Positions 1 through 7,804 of a stretch of DNA of 64,000 nucleotides are shown here, piece after piece. The stretch's first letter is position 1. The number at the start of each line of letters is the position of its first letter. The stretch covers positions 1 through 64,000 of the forward strand of contig NZ_QOKZ01000002.1 of assembly GCF_003697785.1 (NCBI RefSeq), read 5' to 3'. The notes under the pieces were generated by a model. The model searched no databases and had not been told where the DNA came from. It saw only the letters and a program-made list of their open reading frames with translations. The DNA is from Paracoccus alkanivorans. GTDB lineage: Bacteria > Pseudomonadota > Alphaproteobacteria > Rhodobacterales > Rhodobacteraceae. Made by a program: the position numbers and the translations under genes.

Positions 1-2
1 AG

Positions 3-686
3 CGTCGCCAGCTCGATGTTCTGCGCGGCGAAAGCGATACCATCGGCGCGCGGTTGCAACACGATCTGGCAGCGATGCGCCCATTCCCGGCCGCGCCTTT
101 CGAGGCCTGTGATCAGGACAATGGGCGGGTCTCGTCCCAATCCCTGGTGCGCTACAAGACTAATGACTACTCGGTGCCGGTCGCATTCGGACATCAGGAT
201 GTCTGGATCCGGGCCTATGTCGACACGGTGGTCATCGGTTGCCGTGGGGAAGTGATCGCCCGTCATCCCCGGTGCTGGGATCGTGACGAGATCGTCTTCG
301 ACCCGATCCATTACCTGCCGCTGCTGGAGCAGAAGATCAATGCGCTTGAGCAGGCAGCGCCGCTTCAGGGCTGGGACCTTCCCGAAGAGTTCGCGACACT
401 GCGCCGACTGATGGAGGCTCGCATGAACCGGTATGGCCGCCGCGAATACGTCCAGGTTTTGCGGCTGCTGGAAACCTTCGATCTGGCCGATCTCCAGGTC
501 GCCGTGAAGCAGGCGCTCCACATGGGTGCAATCGGCTTCGACGCTGTGAAGCATCTCCTGTTGTGCCGGGTGGAACGCCGACCGCCCAGGCTGAACCTGG
601 ACTGCTATCCCTATCTGCCCAAGGCAACGGTCGAGAAGACCGAGGCGCGTTCCTACATGCGGCTGTTGGCGGGAGATATGGCATGA
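3..686 (+). CDS. istA: IS21 transposase IstA, C-terminal part
   Basis: This frame is open from the first bases of the window and ends at 686, so about 228 C-terminal residues are present and the catalytic DDE core lies upstream. The visible part has the IstA C-terminal features: a short beta-rich segment (RYKTNDYSVPVAFGHQDVWI) followed by a helical tail ending YLPKATVEKTEARSYMRLL. IstA catalyses cut-and-paste transposition and works with IstB. Its stop overlaps the istB start (ATGA, 683-686), the translational coupling usual in IS21. Confidence 0.93.
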   Translation, partial: RRQLDVLRGESDTIGARLQHDLAAMRPFPAAPFEACDQDNGRVSSQSLVRYKTNDYSVPVAFGHQDVWIRAYVDTVVIGCRGEVIARHPRCWDRDEIVFDPIHYLPLLEQKINALEQAAPLQGWDLPEEFATLRRLMEARMNRYGRREYVQVLRLLETFDLADLQVAVKQALHMGAIGFDAVKHLLLCRVERRPPRLNLDCYPYLPKATVEKTEARSYMRLLAGDMA

Positions 687-1438
687 GCGACGCTCCGGAA
701 ATCCTGCTCGCCCATCATCTCAAGGCACTCAAGCTGCCCACGTTCCTGCGCGAGCATCAGAAGCTGGCCGGGCAATGTGCGGCGGAAGGCGTGGACCATG
801 TCCGCTATCTGGCCCGGCTGGTCGAACTGGAACTCATCGATCGGGAAAGGCGGATGGTCGAGCGGCGCATCAAGGCCGCCAAATTCCCAGCGGTCAAAAG
901 CTTGGACAGCTTCGACTTCGCCGCCATTCCCAAACTCAACAAGATGCAGGTGCTGGAACTGGCACGCTGCGAATGGATCGGCAGGCGTGAAAACGTCATC
1001 GCCCTCGGGCCATCGGGCACTGGAAAAACCCATGTTGCCCTCGGCATCGGGTTGGCCGCCTGCCAGAAGGGTCTTTCCGTCGGCTTCACCACCGCCGCGG
1101 CCCTGGTCAGTGAGATGATGGAAGCCCGTGACGAACGCCGTTTACTCCGCCTTCAGAAGCAGATGGCCGGATACAAGCTTCTCATCATCGACGAACTCGG
1201 CTTCGTGCCCTTGTCGAAAACCGGCGCCGAGCTCCTGTTCGAGCTGATCTCGCAACGTTACGAGCGCGGCTCGATCCTGATCACCAGCAATCTGCCTTTT
1301 GACGAATGGACCGAGACATTCGGCTCCGAACGCCTCACCGGCGCGCTTCTCGACAGGCTGACCCACCACGTCAGCATTCTCGAAATGAATGGCCAGAGCT
1401 ATCGTCTTGCCCAAAGCCGCGCCCGAAAGGCCGGCTGA
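683..1438 (+). CDS. istB: IS21 helper ATPase IstB
   Basis: This 251-residue AAA+ ATPase has the normal length for IstB. The helical N-terminal region (about 1-95) is followed by Walker A GPSGTGKTH near residues 109-117 and Walker B LLIIDELGF near 162-170, with a sensor-like ITSNLPF segment further on. IstB binds target DNA and activates the IstA transposase. The ATG at 683 is inside the istA stop, which makes the start choice secure; the longer in-frame extension back to 563 lies wholly within istA. No lesion is visible. Confidence 0.95.
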   Translation: MSDAPEILLAHHLKALKLPTFLREHQKLAGQCAAEGVDHVRYLARLVELELIDRERRMVERRIKAAKFPAVKSLDSFDFAAIPKLNKMQVLELARCEWIGRRENVIALGPSGTGKTHVALGIGLAACQKGLSVGFTTAAALVSEMMEARDERRLLRLQKQMAGYKLLIIDELGFVPLSKTGAELLFELISQRYERGSILITSNLPFDEWTETFGSERLTGALLDRLTHHVSILEMNGQSYRLAQSRARKAG

Positions 1439-1458
1439 CCCCTTTCAAAAAATGCCAA

Positions 1459-1517
1459 CGGCACAAGCACGGAACTCTGGTCGGGCTACGCCCTCCCGAC
1501 GTTCCGTGCTTGTGCCG
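1459..1517. terminator. Long hairpin at the end of the IS21 element
   Basis: A perfect 17-bp inverted repeat (cggcacaagcacggaac at 1459-1475, its complement at 1501-1517) encloses a second short stem (tcggg 1481-1485, cccga 1495-1499). It sits 20 bp after the istB stop. There is no T-run, so it is either a Rho-independent-like barrier to outward transcription or a structural part of the IS end. Confidence 0.6.
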
Positions 1518-1540
1518 CTAACTGGCAGACTTTTGCGCCG

Positions 1541-1572
1541 CCGCGTGGCCGGGTTTTACTCCGCCGTTGACA
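1541..1572. repeat. Right terminal repeat of the IS21 element
   Basis: The segment ending ttttactccgccgttgaca has the composition of IS21 right ends and stops with CA-3'. The matching left repeat is outside the window, so the pairing cannot be shown here. Confidence 0.6.
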
Positions 1573-1630
1573 CCGATTGGCCTCCTGCCGGAACAATATT
1601 CCAAGTTTCCGAGGCGATTTTCGCATGACG

Positions 1631-1650
1631 GAGTTTTTCAACGGAATAGG
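1631..1650. repeat. Solitary IS end (TTTTTCAAC type)
   Basis: The sequence gagtttttcaacggaatagg closely resembles gagtttttcaacacaatcgg at 24370-24390, which follows an IS1182 transposase fragment, and more loosely the right end of the intact IS1182 element near 57105-57120. No transposase accompanies it here. It directly abuts repeat module A at 1649, the same arrangement as at 24388. Confidence 0.5.
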
Positions 1651-1721
1651 CTCGAAGCCGCCTTACGGCGCTGCAAAGAGTCCGGCCCCTGGCCCGAACT
1701 GCCATCAGGCGCACCCGGCCC
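1649..1721 (+). repeat. Mosaic intergenic repeat, module A copy 1
   Basis: About 73 bp running from ggctcgaagccgcc to caggcgcacccggccc, nearly identical to copies at 13667, 24476 (inverted) and 30265 (inverted). It is non-coding in all six frames in any consistent way. The following 1722-1942 holds only degenerate repeat text (for example gggacttttgcgacattcg near 1825) and no gene. Confidence 0.85.
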
Positions 1722-1942
1722 TTACCCGTCGTTCGGCAACAATGAACTCCGCGAATCGGCAATCTCCACATCGGACATTCGAGCGCTGCCCAGCGAAACC
1801 GAATCATTCCTGTCAGCGATGCGGGACTTTTGCGACATTCGGATTGGCCATCTGTGCGGACGTGTTCGACCCCTTGCAGACATCCCCAAGACCGTGACGG
1901 CCACAAAATTAGCCAGTCCCACCAAGGGATTTTGAACCGGGT

Positions 1943-2530
1943 CTAGGCGACCGGACCGTAGCGATTCACCACGATGCCACATTCATAGGCCTTCGAGCCA
2001 AGCAAGCGAAACTTGCGGAGGTCAGCTTGGTCGAAGATGCGCCTTCCGCCGCCAAGTGCAGCCGGATTAATGTAGAATTGAAATTCATCCACCAGTCCAG
2101 CCGCGACCAGTGCCGAGGCAAAACCCGCGCCACCGAAAACAGCGATGTTGCCACCTTCCTCGGCTTTCAACGCGCCGACCTCACGAGAAAGGTCCCCGCT
2201 TATGACTACTGTGCGATCCCATCGGGACTCTTCCAGCCTATCACTCGGCACCACCTTCTGCACATCGATGATACGCTGCGCGAAGGCATAGAACTGGTCG
2301 TGCGGATATCTCTTCGCCGCATCTCTCCAATGAGACAGATAGCCTTCCTCCGCCATCTTGCGGCTCAACAAGATGGTGTCGATGGACTGGAAGTGGGCGT
2401 TAAAATCCCGCTTGAGCACCTCGTCCCAGCGGTTGTCGTCGCCCCAGCCCCAAACCTGCCAATCGTGATCGCCGTCAGCGCCAACAAAGCCGTCGACCGA
2501 AATCTGCATCTGAAGAACGAGTTTTCTCAT
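1943..2530 (-). CDS. Dihydrofolate-reductase-fold protein (RibD C-terminal family)
   Basis: This 195-residue protein opens with the typical MRKLVLQMQISVDGFVG strand, followed by IDTILLSRKMAEEGYLSHWR and the nucleotide-site region GNIAVFGGAGFASALVAAGLVDEF. It ends with a GGGRRIF turn characteristic of YwjB/YyaP-like members of the RibD-C family. These proteins are presumed NADPH-dependent reductases of unknown substrate and are not true folate enzymes. It is divergent from an HxlR regulator gene across about 240 bp of AT-rich DNA, suggesting that regulator controls it. Confidence 0.88.
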   Translation of the reverse strand: MRKLVLQMQISVDGFVGADGDHDWQVWGWGDDNRWDEVLKRDFNAHFQSIDTILLSRKMAEEGYLSHWRDAAKRYPHDQFYAFAQRIIDVQKVVPSDRLEESRWDRTVVISGDLSREVGALKAEEGGNIAVFGGAGFASALVAAGLVDEFQFYINPAALGGGRRIFDQADLRKFRLLGSKAYECGIVVNRYGPVA

Positions 2531-2716
2531 TTTGGGAATCCTCCAGTTCGATAAGTGGTTAGGTTTACCAAAGTCGTCGCGCCAAATTCACTGGTAGAGC
2601 CGGCTTTCATAAAGGCGTGCGTTTCTCCCCTCAAAGGATTCAAGCGGGTCATAAAATTCTCCTTCCTCAAAACAATGCCAACCAACTGGGTCTAAATTGC
2701 TTTACAATTGGAACTG

Positions 2717-2741
2717 TTGACGCCGGACACAATAATGTCAA
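2717..2741. promoter_or_regulatory. Possible HxlR operator/promoter
   Basis: An inverted pair TTGAC (2717-2721) and GTCAA (2737-2741) lies in the AT-rich gap between the reductase and the HxlR gene. The TTGACG could also act as a -35 element for the HxlR gene. The pairing is short, so the assignment is tentative. Confidence 0.35.
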
Positions 2742-2771
2742 TAGTAAAGTGATTTAAAAATGGAAGCAAAA

Positions 2772-3179
2772 ATGTCAGGCAAGGAAAAATCGAACTGCCC
2801 CATCAACCTGTCACTCGAGGTAATCGGCGACCGATGGACATTGTTGATCATTCGCGACATGATGTTTGCTGGTAAAAAGCACTTCCGAGAGTTCTTGCAG
2901 TCGGATGAGGGTGTCTCGTCGCGCACTCTTGCTGATCGGTTGCAAACCCTTCAGGCGGAGGGGATCGTGACGCGCCACGACGATCCCAATCACAAGCTCA
3001 AGGCGGTCTACCGCCTGACGAAAGCCGGGATCGATCTTCTGCCGCTTCTGGTGGAACTGGGTGTCTGGGGGAACCGCTATCGTGCTGCCGACCCTGAATT
3101 GGGGGCCATCACGGAAGAGCTTGCGACAGGCGGGCCTGAGGCAGTTGGACGGATGAAGCGACGACTTGCATCAGAGTAA
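2772..3179 (+). CDS. HxlR-family winged-helix regulator
   Basis: The protein begins with the HxlR signature: a cysteine in NCPINLSLEVIGDRWTLLII, then FREFLQ, SSRTLADRLQTLQAEGIV as recognition and wing region, and a YRLTKAGIDLLPLL segment. HxlR proteins are DNA-binding dimers, often sensing electrophiles or redox change through the N-terminal cysteine. The start at 2772 is preferred because GGAAG (2762-2766) lies 5 nt upstream; an in-frame ATG at 2760 would add four residues. It is divergent from the reductase gene, its likely target. Confidence 0.88.
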   Translation: MSGKEKSNCPINLSLEVIGDRWTLLIIRDMMFAGKKHFREFLQSDEGVSSRTLADRLQTLQAEGIVTRHDDPNHKLKAVYRLTKAGIDLLPLLVELGVWGNRYRAADPELGAITEELATGGPEAVGRMKRRLASE

Positions 3180-3293
3180 CCCGGGGTTGAATGAATTCTA
3201 TGTCTATACCGGGGAAGGTCCCGGTGTGGAGGATCTCCACGCCCGCACCATGCTATGATGAATCGTCGGTATTGTGCCGATGATGCGGAGAGC

Positions 3294-3317
3294 ATGGCGG
3301 ATCGGAGGATCCGCCAT
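3294..3317 (+). promoter_or_regulatory. Hairpin presenting the integrase ribosome-binding site
   Basis: A perfect 10-bp inverted repeat, atggcggatc (3294-3303) and gatccgccat (3308-3317), has the loop GGAG (3304-3307). The loop is the Shine-Dalgarno sequence of the integrase reading frame and the 3' arm contains the first two bases of its ATG (3316). Folding would lock the start codon in a stem and leave the SD in a tetraloop, which suggests translational control. Confidence 0.6.
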
Positions 3318-3948
3318 GACCATCGACAATTTGCCCGCCATCCGTGCCCGCCGCCCCGCCTGGAACAAGGGTCGCATCGTCGGCCAAAAGCGCCCCTTGC
3401 TACCGAAACATGTCTGGGCAATCCGCGTTCGACTTGAGTTAGCGCACAACCTACGCGATCTCGCGCTGTTCAACCTCGCCATCGGCAGCAAACTTCGCGG
3501 CTGTGACCTCGTGAAGCTCAAGGTTGCTGATATTTACGCGGCCGGCCAAGTAAAGGCGTGGGCCTCGATTATCCAGAGCAAGACGCGCAAATCTGTACGC
3601 TTCGAGATTACCGAAGGAACGCGAACATCAATCGCGGCCTGACTGGAGGACCCGATGATGATCGGTTCCGAATATCTCTGGCCTGGACGCTTTCACGAAC
3701 GGTTGCACATCTCGACCCGGCAATATGCTCGGCTAGTTCGGGACTGGGTCTCGTCCATCGGTCTGGAGCCTACATCCTACGGGACGCATTCCATGTGTCG
3801 CACCAAGATCGCCCAGATCTACCGCAAGACAGGTAATCTTCGCGCTGTACAGCTTTTGCTCAGCCATACCAAGATGGACAACACGGTGCGATATCTCGGT
3901 GTCGAATTGGAGGATGCACTCGTGATTGCGGAAGCTGTTGAAATTTGA
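3316..3948 (+). pseudogene. Tyrosine recombinase (phage-type integrase), inactivated
   Basis: One reading frame of 211 codons carries a tyrosine-recombinase core, with the first catalytic arginine in SKLRGCDLVKLKV. An in-frame TGA at 3640-3642 (GTRTSIAA-stop-LEDPMMIG) stands where relatives most likely have a Trp codon. After the stop the frame continues as YLWPGRFHERL, with a degenerate HxxR box reading THSMCRTK (Cys where Arg is expected) and ends VRYLGVELEDAL with the nucleophile tyrosine. Two independent lesions, a nonsense codon and loss of a catalytic Arg, make it a pseudogene. It may mark an old integration event. Confidence 0.82.
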
Positions 3949-4176
3949 GACGAAGGGCCGGCCCGCTCAGGACGGCCCATTGCGGCCATTCGCCAGGCCC
4001 TCGTGACGCAGCGGCGCGGCTCGTCGTAGCCGCCGTTGATGCGTCATGCAGCATTTCAGGAATATGAACGACGGTGGTGCGCACTGAAACCGCCATTCGC
4101 TGCACTCACGCAATCAGCTATGCTAGTTTTACTGTGAGGTGGGAGAGCCCGCCGACCCAGTCAGTTCACAGCACGA

Positions 4177-5052
4177 TCATCGGGTCCAGAAATTCCCGGC
4201 CACCTGATAGAACGCATCGACGATCCTGCCCTGCACATCCGCCAAACTGAAGACAGTTTCGTGGATCGCCTGACTTTGCATTTCGATGATCGGCAATCGC
4301 GCAACGCCATCCTCCCGACTCGTGCTGTCCTTCCAGAGAAAGCCGATCCCCAGGCCGTTCACCACTGCTTCATAGAGCCCGTCACGCGCATCCAATGTCA
4401 GGAAGGGGCGCGGGCTTAGCCCCGCCCGCGCAAACATGCGATCCACAGCCCGCTGGGTGGAGGAACCGGAGGCACGGAAAATCAATGGCTCATTGCAGAG
4501 CGCCTCGGCACTGACGGGGCCGGTTCCGGCCAGTGGATGTCCCGGTGGTGCGATAGCAACCACCCGCGCTTCCGCAAGATGCTTTCGCCGGAAACGCGGA
4601 TCTGCGGGAACATCGGGCAAGACGCCAATATCGCATTCATGGTTCAGGACAGCCCGAGTGATCTTGTGATGCGAGCCGGTCTCGACCTTCAGCGTTACTC
4701 TCGGATAGGTTCGGTGAAAGGCCGCGACGAGTGCCATGCCCGGCATTGCGTTGCCCAGCCCGACAACGATTTGCCCCTCGCGAAACGATGACCGGCTCTG
4801 CAGCAACCGTTCGGCTTCGCCGCGTGCTTCGGCTATCCGCTCGACGGAATCGCAAAGCTGCAAGCAGAGATCCGTTGGCAGAAGCCGCCCCGATTCGCGA
4901 CGAAAAAGGTGCACCCCGTATTCCGCCTCGATCCCCCGCACCTGCGCGGACACATTGGGTTGCGTAACGCCCAGAATTCGCGCGGCTCCCGCATAGGAGC
5001 CAGCTTCTGCAACGGCACGGACCGCTTCGAGGCGAGACATCGAAAGTTTCAT
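4177..5052 (-). CDS. LysR-family transcriptional regulator
   Basis: This 291-residue protein has an N-terminal winged helix (about 1-60, with YAGAARILGVTQPNVSAQVR as recognition helix) and a periplasmic-binding-like effector domain (about 90-290). It is divergent from the HAD/ABC-transporter operon with 128 bp between its ATG and the TTG start of the HAD gene, so it is the probable regulator of that operon. The intergenic region contains CTTG-TGT-CAAG (5098-5108), a small inverted repeat of LysR type. The inducer is unknown but is likely the transported or hydrolysed substrate. Confidence 0.92.
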   Translation of the reverse strand: MKLSMSRLEAVRAVAEAGSYAGAARILGVTQPNVSAQVRGIEAEYGVHLFRRESGRLLPTDLCLQLCDSVERIAEARGEAERLLQSRSSFREGQIVVGLGNAMPGMALVAAFHRTYPRVTLKVETGSHHKITRAVLNHECDIGVLPDVPADPRFRRKHLAEARVVAIAPPGHPLAGTGPVSAEALCNEPLIFRASGSSTQRAVDRMFARAGLSPRPFLTLDARDGLYEAVVNGLGIGFLWKDSTSREDGVARLPIIEMQSQAIHETVFSLADVQGRIVDAFYQVAGNFWTR

Positions 5053-5180
5053 GAAGAGCCAAACTCGAACATTGCTTTTCTCTTAGTTTGATCTTGTCTT
5101 GTGTCAAGCTTGTTACATTGCGTCTTCATTGGTCGGCGGCAAGGACGGGCACACACCCGGACCAACCAGGAGAAACCGAC

Positions 5181-5933
5181 TTGGACGCTGCGACCACCCC
5201 ATTTCCCTCGACCACGCGCTTCGCAAGACTGGAACCCTGCGCCGTGGAAGCAGCAGGAATCGTGCTGTGCGATCTGGATGGATGCCTTATATCCGAAGGA
5301 CGGCTCTTTGAGGAAACCCCGGCTTTCGTCGAGGCCTGCGGCGACCGCCTTTGGGTGGTGTCAAATCGCTCCGACACCACGGCGGCGGCGCTTTCGTCCC
5401 AAATGCTGGAACTGGGCCTGAATATCCCTTTTGAGCATATTCTGTTGGCAGGAGAGTTCACGCTGCGTCGCCTCGCGGAACTCGGCCTGACGCGGCTTTC
5501 GCTCTGCGCAACTCCGACACTCAAGGAACTTGCCCGAATCCTCGGGATCGACCCAGAATCGCAGGCCCCCGAGTCAGTGCTCCTTTGCCGCGATCCCTGC
5601 CTGACAGTCGATTCCATGGGGCAGGTTCTGTCCGTCATCACGGATGATATCCCGCTATGGGTGGCGAACGAGGACCTTTCCCACCCCAGCCATGACGGTC
5701 GGCCCGTTGCCGAAACCGGCGCGCTTCTGGCCGCACTCCGTGCGATCCGCCCGAGCCTCACATGGCAGTGCCTCGGCAAACCCGACCCGGCCATGCTGAC
5801 TGCCGCGTTGTCTCGTGCGGACCTGCCTCCGGGCGACGCCGTCTTCGTTGGCGACAACGCTCTGACCGACGGCCAGGCCGCCGCTGCCGCCGGCATCCCC
5901 TTTTTCCACATCCAGAGGAACCACTTGCGATGA
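5181..5933 (+). CDS. HAD-family phosphatase of the ABC-transporter operon
   Basis: About 250 residues with all HAD motifs: DLDGCL (nucleophile and acid), VVSNRSDT (motif II region), GKPDP (motif III lysine) and VGDNALTDGQAAAAAG (motif IV). The arrangement is NagD/PGPase-like with a C2-type cap. The start is taken at TTG 5181 because AGGAG (5168-5172) lies 8 nt upstream and the longer frame from 5088 would cover the promoter region. It probably dephosphorylates a small phosphoester brought in by the importer encoded downstream. Its stop overlaps the permease start (ATGA). Confidence 0.82.
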   Translation: MDAATTPFPSTTRFARLEPCAVEAAGIVLCDLDGCLISEGRLFEETPAFVEACGDRLWVVSNRSDTTAAALSSQMLELGLNIPFEHILLAGEFTLRRLAELGLTRLSLCATPTLKELARILGIDPESQAPESVLLCRDPCLTVDSMGQVLSVITDDIPLWVANEDLSHPSHDGRPVAETGALLAALRAIRPSLTWQCLGKPDPAMLTAALSRADLPPGDAVFVGDNALTDGQAAAAAGIPFFHIQRNHLR

Positions 5934-6856
5934 TCCCTTATCTCGCCCGCGTCCTGGTCAAGGCGGTGGTGACACTGTTCGCCATTATGACGGTGACCTT
6001 CATCGCCACCCGTTTTTCGGGCAACCCGATCGACACATTCCTCGGCGAGGGGCTGACGACTGAAGGCCGCCAAGCCTTGATCGACTATTTCCAACTCGAC
6101 CAATCACTCTGGCAGCAATATCTCGCCTTCCTGCGTGGCGCGCTATCGGGAGAGTTCGGATTGAGTTTCGTCGATCGGCGCCCGGTGACGGAAGTCGTGG
6201 CTGAAAGGCTCTGGCCGTCGGCGCAACTGCTATTGGCTTCGATCGGGCTGACCATCGCTATATCTCTCCCGCTTGGGGTGCTGGCCGCAGTCTATCGCAA
6301 AAGCTGGATCGGATCGGCGGTGATGGTGGTGGCCTTCGCAGGATACGCGGTGCCCGCCTTCGTTTTGGCGATCGGGATGATTCTGATCTTTTCCTATTGG
6401 CTCGACTGGCTGCCGGTTGTTGGCAGCAGTACGGCGCTGCATTTCATCATGCCAACGATCGCCATGTCAGGTGTGCTGGTCGCCGCACTCACACGTTTCA
6501 CACGCAATGCCATGCTAGACGTTCTGGGACAGGACTTCATCCGGACCGCCCGTGCCAAGGGCCTCGGTGAAATGCGCGTTGTGCTGCGTCACGGCCTCGG
6601 CAATGCCGCGATCACTGTGATCTCGGTCATCGGCTTGCAGATCGCGGGACTGGCCGCCGCCGGCAGCGTGGTAATCGAGAGCATTTTCTCTTGGCCCGGC
6701 ATCGGCCAGCTCCTGGTCAATGCCGCCATCATCCGCGACTACCCGGTTTTGCAGTTCGGCGTAATTGCCGTCGCCTTCGCGGTGGTCGCCATCAATGCCC
6801 TGACCGACATCGCCTATGCGCTGGCCGACCCGCGCATCCGCCTGGGCCAGAATTGA
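5930..6856 (+). CDS. ABC transporter permease, DppB/OppB type
   Basis: This 308-residue inner-membrane protein begins MIPYLARVLVKAVVTLFAI, the typical first segment of BPD_transp_1 permeases of peptide/nickel importers. It has about six transmembrane segments and the cytoplasmic EAA loop (FIRTARAKGLGEMRVVLRHG) that docks to the ATPase. The start at 5930 overlaps the HAD stop, showing translational coupling; the longer frame from 5762 runs inside the HAD gene. It is the first of two permeases in a family-5 uptake system. Confidence 0.93.
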   Translation: MIPYLARVLVKAVVTLFAIMTVTFIATRFSGNPIDTFLGEGLTTEGRQALIDYFQLDQSLWQQYLAFLRGALSGEFGLSFVDRRPVTEVVAERLWPSAQLLLASIGLTIAISLPLGVLAAVYRKSWIGSAVMVVAFAGYAVPAFVLAIGMILIFSYWLDWLPVVGSSTALHFIMPTIAMSGVLVAALTRFTRNAMLDVLGQDFIRTARAKGLGEMRVVLRHGLGNAAITVISVIGLQIAGLAAAGSVVIESIFSWPGIGQLLVNAAIIRDYPVLQFGVIAVAFAVVAINALTDIAYALADPRIRLGQN

Positions 6857-6866
6857 GGAAACAGCG

Positions 6867-7748
6867 ATGGCAAACCTCACCGATGCAATCCTGCCTCGCC
6901 CGAGCAATCGCACGGGCAATGACAGGAACATCATACAGAAGGCGGCCATACTGCTCGCCGTCCTGCTGGCGGTCGCCGCCATTTTCGCTCCGCTACTGAC
7001 GCCTTTCGACTCGCTGGAGCAAAGCCTGCTTTCCCGACTGCGGCCGCCGCTCGGCTTCGAACGCCATGCGCCGGGCCATCTGCTCGGCACCGACGAACTC
7101 GGCCGCGACGTTCTTTCCCGCGCATTGTACGGGCTGCGGCTGACGCTGGCGCTCGCCTTCGCGGGTGCCGTGCTCGGGCTGCTGCTTGGCGGGCTGCTGG
7201 GGCTCGTCGCGGGGCTGCGTCGTGGCTGGGTCGAGGACCTTGTCATGGCGCTTGTCGACATGCAGATCGCCATCCCCTTTACCCTCGTCGCATTGTTGGT
7301 CCTGGCCGTGATGGGATCGAGCCTGACGGTACTGGTGCTGGTCCTGGGAATCGCGGGCTGGGAGCAATACGCCCGCATCGTTCGCGGCGAGGTGCGCCGC
7401 ATCGCCGCTCAGCCCTTTCTCGAAGCGGCCCGGACTGCCGGGTCAGGGCCGCTTTACACCGCGTGCTATCATGTGTTGCCCAATCTCATCTCGCCGCTCG
7501 TCGTGCAATTCACGCTGGCGCTGTCGAATATCGTGATCCTTGAAAGCACGCTTTCCTTCCTCGGTCTGGGCGTGCAGCCGCCGCAACCCTCGCTTGGCTC
7601 GATGGTGGGTCTTGGACGGGACTACATGCCAACCGCCCCGTGGATCGTACTTACCCCCGCTCTGCTCATCCTGTTGCTGACCTTCACCGTACAGATCCTC
7701 GGCGATTGGCTGCGGGATCATACAGATGTCCGGCTGCGCGACAGGTAG
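6867..7748 (+). CDS. ABC transporter permease, DppC/OppC type
   Basis: This 293-residue permease has a first membrane segment at about 25-45 (ILLAVLLAVAAIFAPLLTPF), the periplasmic HLLGTDELGRDVLSRALYG motif that marks DppC/OppC proteins, and the EAA loop FLEAARTAGSGPLYTACYHV. It ends with the LGLGVQPPQPSLGSMV segment typical of the family. The ATG at 6867 follows GAGGAA 7-12 nt upstream. It pairs with the preceding permease to form the import channel. Confidence 0.94.
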   Translation: MANLTDAILPRPSNRTGNDRNIIQKAAILLAVLLAVAAIFAPLLTPFDSLEQSLLSRLRPPLGFERHAPGHLLGTDELGRDVLSRALYGLRLTLALAFAGAVLGLLLGGLLGLVAGLRRGWVEDLVMALVDMQIAIPFTLVALLVLAVMGSSLTVLVLVLGIAGWEQYARIVRGEVRRIAAQPFLEAARTAGSGPLYTACYHVLPNLISPLVVQFTLALSNIVILESTLSFLGLGVQPPQPSLGSMVGLGRDYMPTAPWIVLTPALLILLLTFTVQILGDWLRDHTDVRLRDR

Positions 7749-7804
7749 CCATATCAGGAGCCATGCGTGAACAGCCCTTCCCAACCCTGAAACGGAGACA
7801 ACCC

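Larger units (their letters stand above)
1..1572 (+). mobile_element. IS21-family insertion sequence, 3' portion
   Basis: The window opens inside an IS21-type element. It holds the end of istA, a complete istB joined by an ATGA overlap, an unusual hairpin, and a right terminal repeat ending TTGACA near 1572, which fits the TG...CA ends of the family. The left end and most of istA lie upstream of the window. The two surviving reading frames are open, so the copy may be active. The right boundary is inferred from the end-like sequence; no target duplication could be checked. Confidence 0.85.

Noticed and set aside
1459..1517. tRNA or riboswitch candidate
   Set aside because: The structure is a single long perfect hairpin with no cloverleaf or ligand-binding core, and it lies inside an insertion sequence.
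5088..5180. Longer N-terminus of the HAD phosphatase from ATG 5088
   Set aside because: It would cover the whole divergent promoter region and add residues with no HAD similarity; TTG 5181 has a good SD.
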